Origin: Acidobacteriota bacterium
GTDB lineage: Bacteria; Acidobacteriota; UBA4820; DSQY01
Length of the DNA stretch: 7,958 bases
NCBI GenBank assembly: GCA_022759065.1
Contig: JAEMPZ010000083.1
Span: 1-7,958, forward strand
Reading direction: 5' to 3'
Shown: positions 5,437 through 7,958 of the stretch, piece after piece
Layout of the letters: each line of letters opens with the position of its first letter
How positions within the stretch are numbered: the first letter of the stretch is position 1
Translations under genes and position numbers: made by a program
The notes under the pieces: model-generated
What the model saw: the letters and a program-made list of their open reading frames with translations, nothing else
The model's database searches: none
Told to the model about the DNA's origin: nothing

Positions 5437-7134
5437 ATGGCGAACGGAAAGGTATATCTTGTGGGAGCCGGCCCAGGCCACCCCGAACTTCTGACAATAA
5501 AGGCGGCGCGGCTTTTGGGCGACGCGGACGTCGTCGTTTACGACCGCCTGATCCAGGAGGAGGTGCTGTCGCTGGCGAGGCCGTCGGCCGAGAAAATCTA
5601 CATGGGCAAGCCGGTGGGCAAGCACGACTCCCGCCAGGATGAGATACACGAGCTTCTTTGCGCCAAGGCCCGCGAAGGGAAGCGGGTGGTGCGCCTCAAG
5701 GGAGGGGACCCTTTCCTGTTCGGGCGCGGTGGGGAGGAAGCCGAGTACCTGGCCGAGCACGGGATAGAGTTTGAAGTCATTCCCGGTGTTTCATCGGCGC
5801 TGGCGGCGCCGCTCTCCGCCGGAATCGCCGTGACTCACCGCGAAGCTTCGTCCTGCGTGACGATCGCCACCGGCCACTTCGCGCTGGACAAAGACCCGCA
5901 GATGGACTGGGAGGCTCTTGCAAGGTTAGAAACGCTCGTCTTTCTGATGGGAGTCAAAAACCTCAAGCGAATCTCGGACAAGCTCATTCAAAACGGCCGC
6001 GATCCCAAGACACCGGCCGCATTGATTCAGACCGCGTACTGGCACGGGGAAAAAGTCGTCACCGCCACGCTTGAGACCATCGCGGAAGTCGCCGAAAAGG
6101 AGGGCATCGAGCCTCCCTCGACGCTCGTCATAGGGGAGGTCGTCAAGCTGAGGGAAAAGCTGAAGGATGTCTCCAGGGAATTGAAACGGCGCCATGACGA
6201 GGGTTCGCGCTTTCAACCCGGCCCGTCTCCAGACCAACTGCTGAGGCTCGCGCTCGGCGGCCTTGCAAGCGAGGCCCTTGGCATCGCCTTGGAGCTCAAC
6301 CTTTTTGACAGATTGGAAACATATCTCTCCCCGGCCGAACTGGCAAAAGAGTTCAAGTTCGATTCCGCGGCCTTGCGCGAGTTTCTCGAGGCTCTCTGCT
6401 CTATGGGTCTTATCGAGGAGAAAGATGGGAAGTACCGCAACCTGGACATGACCTCGCGCTTCCTCTGTTCGGCCTCCGAAGCCAGCCTCAGGCCGCTTTT
6501 TCTTCAGATGGCCCTCGACATGCCAGGGCGCGAGCCGCTGGAACGGTTCCTCTCCCATGGTTATAGCGGCGGGCCGAAACCGGACGGGCCTTTGCATCAA
6601 GCCTGCGAATCGCTCGCGAGCTTCTGCGCCCCGGCCGTAGTCGAAAAGTTGGAAATGAAAGACGGCTGCAGGGTGCTCCATTTCGGCTGGGGTGGCGCCG
6701 CTTTCGGGCGTGCGGTTTCGAGCCGCTGGCCGCGTTCGCGTTTCAAAACAATCACCCCATCGGAGGGCGATTCGTGCGGCCTGATGGAATCGGCTTCTTT
6801 TCTGGACGGGAACGGAGAATGGGACGCCATAGTGATCTCCGGCGTCTCCTCGTCGTGCCGGCAGGAGGAGTTCAAGCGCGTTTTGCAAGCCGGCGCGCGC
6901 CACGTCGCGCCGGGCGGGATGGTTGTGGTGCATGACGCCTTTCTGCGGCAGGGAAGCCTGCCACCGAGCGAGGTGGTGCTCTGCGCCCTCGGCCGCCGCG
7001 TCGGCCTTGGCGGGTGTTGGCCGTGGAGCACCGGGCAGGCAGAGGCGTTTTTTTCATCGCTTGGGCTCGTCGGTTTTGCCTTTCATCAGATCGGCGGCGG
7101 GACGAGCCTGGCTATCGCAAGAAGGCCTTGCTGA
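5437..7134 (+). CDS. cobA: Uroporphyrinogen-III C-methyltransferase fused to O-methyltransferase-like domain
   Basis: 565 residues in two modules. Residues 1-244 are a complete SUMT/CobA: YLVGAGPGHPELLTIKAARL (7-26), VVVYDRLI, GKPVGKH, RLKGGDPFLFGRGGEE (86-101), IPGVSSALAAP (115-125). CobA methylates uroporphyrinogen III at C2 and C7 with SAM to give precorrin-2, the branch to siroheme, cobalamin and alternative haem. After a charged linker, residues about 264-345 resemble the winged-helix dimerisation domain of plant-type O-methyltransferases, and about 398-565 resemble the Methyltransf_2 catalytic fold (APGGMVVVHDAF at 491-502; QIGGGTSLAIARRP near the end). SUMT is commonly fused to HemD; here there is no HemD. 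The second SAM site looks degenerate (VLHFGWGG at 413-420). I chose ATG 5437 (GGGGG 4 nt upstream) over TTG 5434. The dehydrogenase gene follows after 15 nt. SUMT activity is a confident call; the second module's role is unknown. Confidence 0.9.
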   Translation: MANGKVYLVGAGPGHPELLTIKAARLLGDADVVVYDRLIQEEVLSLARPSAEKIYMGKPVGKHDSRQDEIHELLCAKAREGKRVVRLKGGDPFLFGRGGEEAEYLAEHGIEFEVIPGVSSALAAPLSAGIAVTHREASSCVTIATGHFALDKDPQMDWEALARLETLVFLMGVKNLKRISDKLIQNGRDPKTPAALIQTAYWHGEKVVTATLETIAEVAEKEGIEPPSTLVIGEVVKLREKLKDVSRELKRRHDEGSRFQPGPSPDQLLRLALGGLASEALGIALELNLFDRLETYLSPAELAKEFKFDSAALREFLEALCSMGLIEEKDGKYRNLDMTSRFLCSASEASLRPLFLQMALDMPGREPLERFLSHGYSGGPKPDGPLHQACESLASFCAPAVVEKLEMKDGCRVLHFGWGGAAFGRAVSSRWPRSRFKTITPSEGDSCGLMESASFLDGNGEWDAIVISGVSSSCRQEEFKRVLQAGARHVAPGGMVVVHDAFLRQGSLPPSEVVLCALGRRVGLGGCWPWSTGQAEAFFSSLGLVGFAFHQIGGGTSLAIARRPC

Positions 7135-7149
7135 CGCCGGGAGCTCATG

Positions 7150-7839
7150 ATGGCGTACATCATCAACCTTGACCTTCGGGGCAAGAAAGCCGTGGTCGTT
7201 GGAGCCGGAACGGTCGCCGCGCGGAAGGTGAGGGACCTTCTGGCCGCCGGCGCTGCCGTGACGGTTGTCGCGCCGGAGGTTTGCGAGGAAATCCGCCAGG
7301 CCGCTTCTGAAGGCGGGCTTTTGCTGATTGAACGCCGGTTCCAGAAGGGCGACCTGCGAGAGGCTCGCGTCGCCGTCTGCGCGACGAACGACGAGGAGGT
7401 TAACCGCCAAGTGGCCGAGGAGGGCAACTCCTTGGGCTGCCTGGTCAACGTCGTTGACAGGCCGGCGCTCTGTGATTTCACCGTGCCAGCGACGCTGAAG
7501 CGTGGCGCTTTGACCATCGCCGTCACCACGGAAGGGCGCTGTCCGTCGCTCGCCGGGCTTCTACGAGAGGAACTCGGAGAGCTCTATGGCGAGGAGTACG
7601 GAGCGCTCGTTGAGACAATGGGGCGAATCCGCGGCGAAATGATCGCCAAAGGATGGGAGAGCAGCCGCATCCGCGAAGCGCTTGCGGCCCTTTATAAGAA
7701 AAACATACTCAAAATCGCCGCCGCGCGCCAAGAAAAGAGAGTCTCACCACCAAGGCACCAAGACACCAAGGGAATAATCACAGGGAGGACGGGGAGGAAA
7801 GTTAGACGAAAGACGTTAGACGTTAGACGTGAGACGTAA
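7150..7839 (+). CDS. Precorrin-2 dehydrogenase / sirohydrochlorin ferrochelatase-like (CysG N-terminal/Met8 type)
   Basis: 229 residues as an open frame, of which about 1-197 are the enzyme. A Rossmann NAD site VVVGAGTVAARKV (15-27), CATND (77-81), the catalytic-aspartate motif VNVVDRPALCDFTVPA (99-114, Asp103) and EGRCPSLAGLLRE (128-140) match the CysG N-terminal/Met8/SirC family. The reaction is NAD-dependent oxidation of precorrin-2 to sirohydrochlorin; some members also insert iron to make siroheme. It directly follows cobA, which makes its substrate. GGGAG lies 6 nt before ATG 7150 and only 3 nt before ATG 7147, so 7150 is preferred. From residue 198 onward the frame reads through intergenic repeats (CACCAAGR and heptamer units) and takes its stop from a heptamer, so the last 32 residues are repeat-encoded and probably not part of the ancestral protein. 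Confidence 0.88.
   Translation: MAYIINLDLRGKKAVVVGAGTVAARKVRDLLAAGAAVTVVAPEVCEEIRQAASEGGLLLIERRFQKGDLREARVAVCATNDEEVNRQVAEEGNSLGCLVNVVDRPALCDFTVPATLKRGALTIAVTTEGRCPSLAGLLREELGELYGEEYGALVETMGRIRGEMIAKGWESSRIREALAALYKKNILKIAAARQEKRVSPPRHQDTKGIITGRTGRKVRRKTLDVRRET
7744..7771 (+). repeat. Three tandem CACCAAGR octamers
   Basis: After TCAC, three 8-nt units follow without gaps: CACCAAGG (7748-7755), CACCAAGA (7756-7763) and CACCAAGG (7764-7771). I recall similar CACCAAG-type strings in intergenic DNA of environmental bacterial genomes, but cannot confirm this here. They lie inside the open frame of the dehydrogenase gene and mark where the conserved protein ends. Confidence 0.8.
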
Positions 7840-7849
7840 GACGATAGAC
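7801..7849 (+). repeat. Seven tandem GNNAGAC heptamers
   Basis: Seven contiguous 7-nt units: GTTAGAC, GAAAGAC, GTTAGAC, GTTAGAC, GTGAGAC, GTAAGAC, GATAGAC. Positions 1 and 4-7 are invariant; positions 2-3 vary. The unit resembles the GTNAGARR octamers elsewhere in the window but is one base shorter. The dehydrogenase stop codon TAA (7837-7839) lies within the sixth unit. Confidence 0.9.
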
Positions 7850-7883
7850 GGACGCGCGAATACGTGCGCGGTCGTCGTTCGTC

Positions 7884-7958
7884 GTTGGTCGGCTGCGTTT
7901 GCATGTGCAAGCACACAGTAAGAAGGTGAGAATGTAAGAAAGTTAGAAGGTCAACTAA
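7884..7958 (+). repeat. Dispersed repeat copy 2: TTGCATGTGCAA-containing block plus four GTNAGARR-type octamers
   Basis: The block GCGTTTGCATGTGCAAGCAC (7895-7914) differs at one position from copy 1 near 3583. It is followed by octamers GTAAGAAG, GTGAGAAT, GTAAGAAA and GTTAGAAG (7918-7949), then GTCAAC, exactly as in copy 1. The window ends here, so the element may continue; in copy 1 an inverted octamer array follows. Just upstream, CGCGC (7853-7857) and GCGCG (7866-7870) form a short inverted repeat, and GTTCGTC/GTTGGTC (7877-7890) suggest another 7-nt unit. Confidence 0.85.

Noticed and set aside
5188..5760. Minus-strand open frame (190 codons) crossing the kinase/cobA leader
   Set aside because: It overlaps the start of cobA and of the kinase in other frames, shows no domain, and would require the structured leader to be coding.
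5926..6933. Long minus-strand open frame (335 codons) opposite cobA
   Set aside because: It is antisense to the methyltransferase half and the end of the SUMT domain, both supported by family motifs on the plus strand. GC-rich DNA commonly gives such open antisense frames, and its protein has no recognisable domain.

Overview
The window is GC-rich bacterial DNA with densely packed genes and a distinctive set of intergenic short repeats. The gene families suggest an anaerobic, Desulfobacterota/deltaproteobacteria-like organism: a cytidylate kinase-like protein with a BON-like tail, a TauE/SafE transporter paired with a TIGR02186-type membrane protein, a helical-bundle sensor kinase, and a CobA/precorrin-2 dehydrogenase pair. 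This placement is an inference from family resemblance; there is no rRNA or other strong taxonomic marker.

Layout. Positions 1-1722 carry three minus-strand genes: a partial membrane protein running off the left edge, a membrane-anchored single-domain rhodanese with a good sigma70-like promoter, and a cytidylate kinase-like/BON protein. A divergent region (about 1723-1850) separates these from a plus-strand, translationally coupled pair: a TSUP (TauE/SafE) transporter and a TIGR02186/PF09608-type protein. A convergent intergenic stretch (3533-3773) is filled with degenerate octamer repeats in opposing orientation. Next is a minus-strand membrane histidine kinase (3774-5309). A 127-base divergent leader full of nested inverted repeats separates it from a plus-strand tetrapyrrole pair: CobA fused to an O-methyltransferase-like module (5437-7134) and precorrin-2 dehydrogenase (7150-7839). 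The last ~220 bases are a mosaic of several short-period repeats.

How the genes may work together. CobA makes precorrin-2 from uroporphyrinogen III, and the dehydrogenase makes sirohydrochlorin and possibly siroheme, the cofactor of sulfite reductases. TSUP proteins export sulfite or organosulfonates or otherwise move sulfur anions, and rhodaneses handle sulfane sulfur. The neighbourhood is therefore consistent with sulfur-anion metabolism plus siroheme supply, with the kinase as a possible sensor. That link is inferred from proximity and is not shown by the sequence.

The most unusual items are the CobA-methyltransferase fusion, whose SAM site looks degenerate and which sits where HemD is often fused; the related 7- and 8-nt repeat arrays, one of which supplies the last ~32 codons and the stop of the dehydrogenase ORF; and the nested hairpins between the kinase and cobA.
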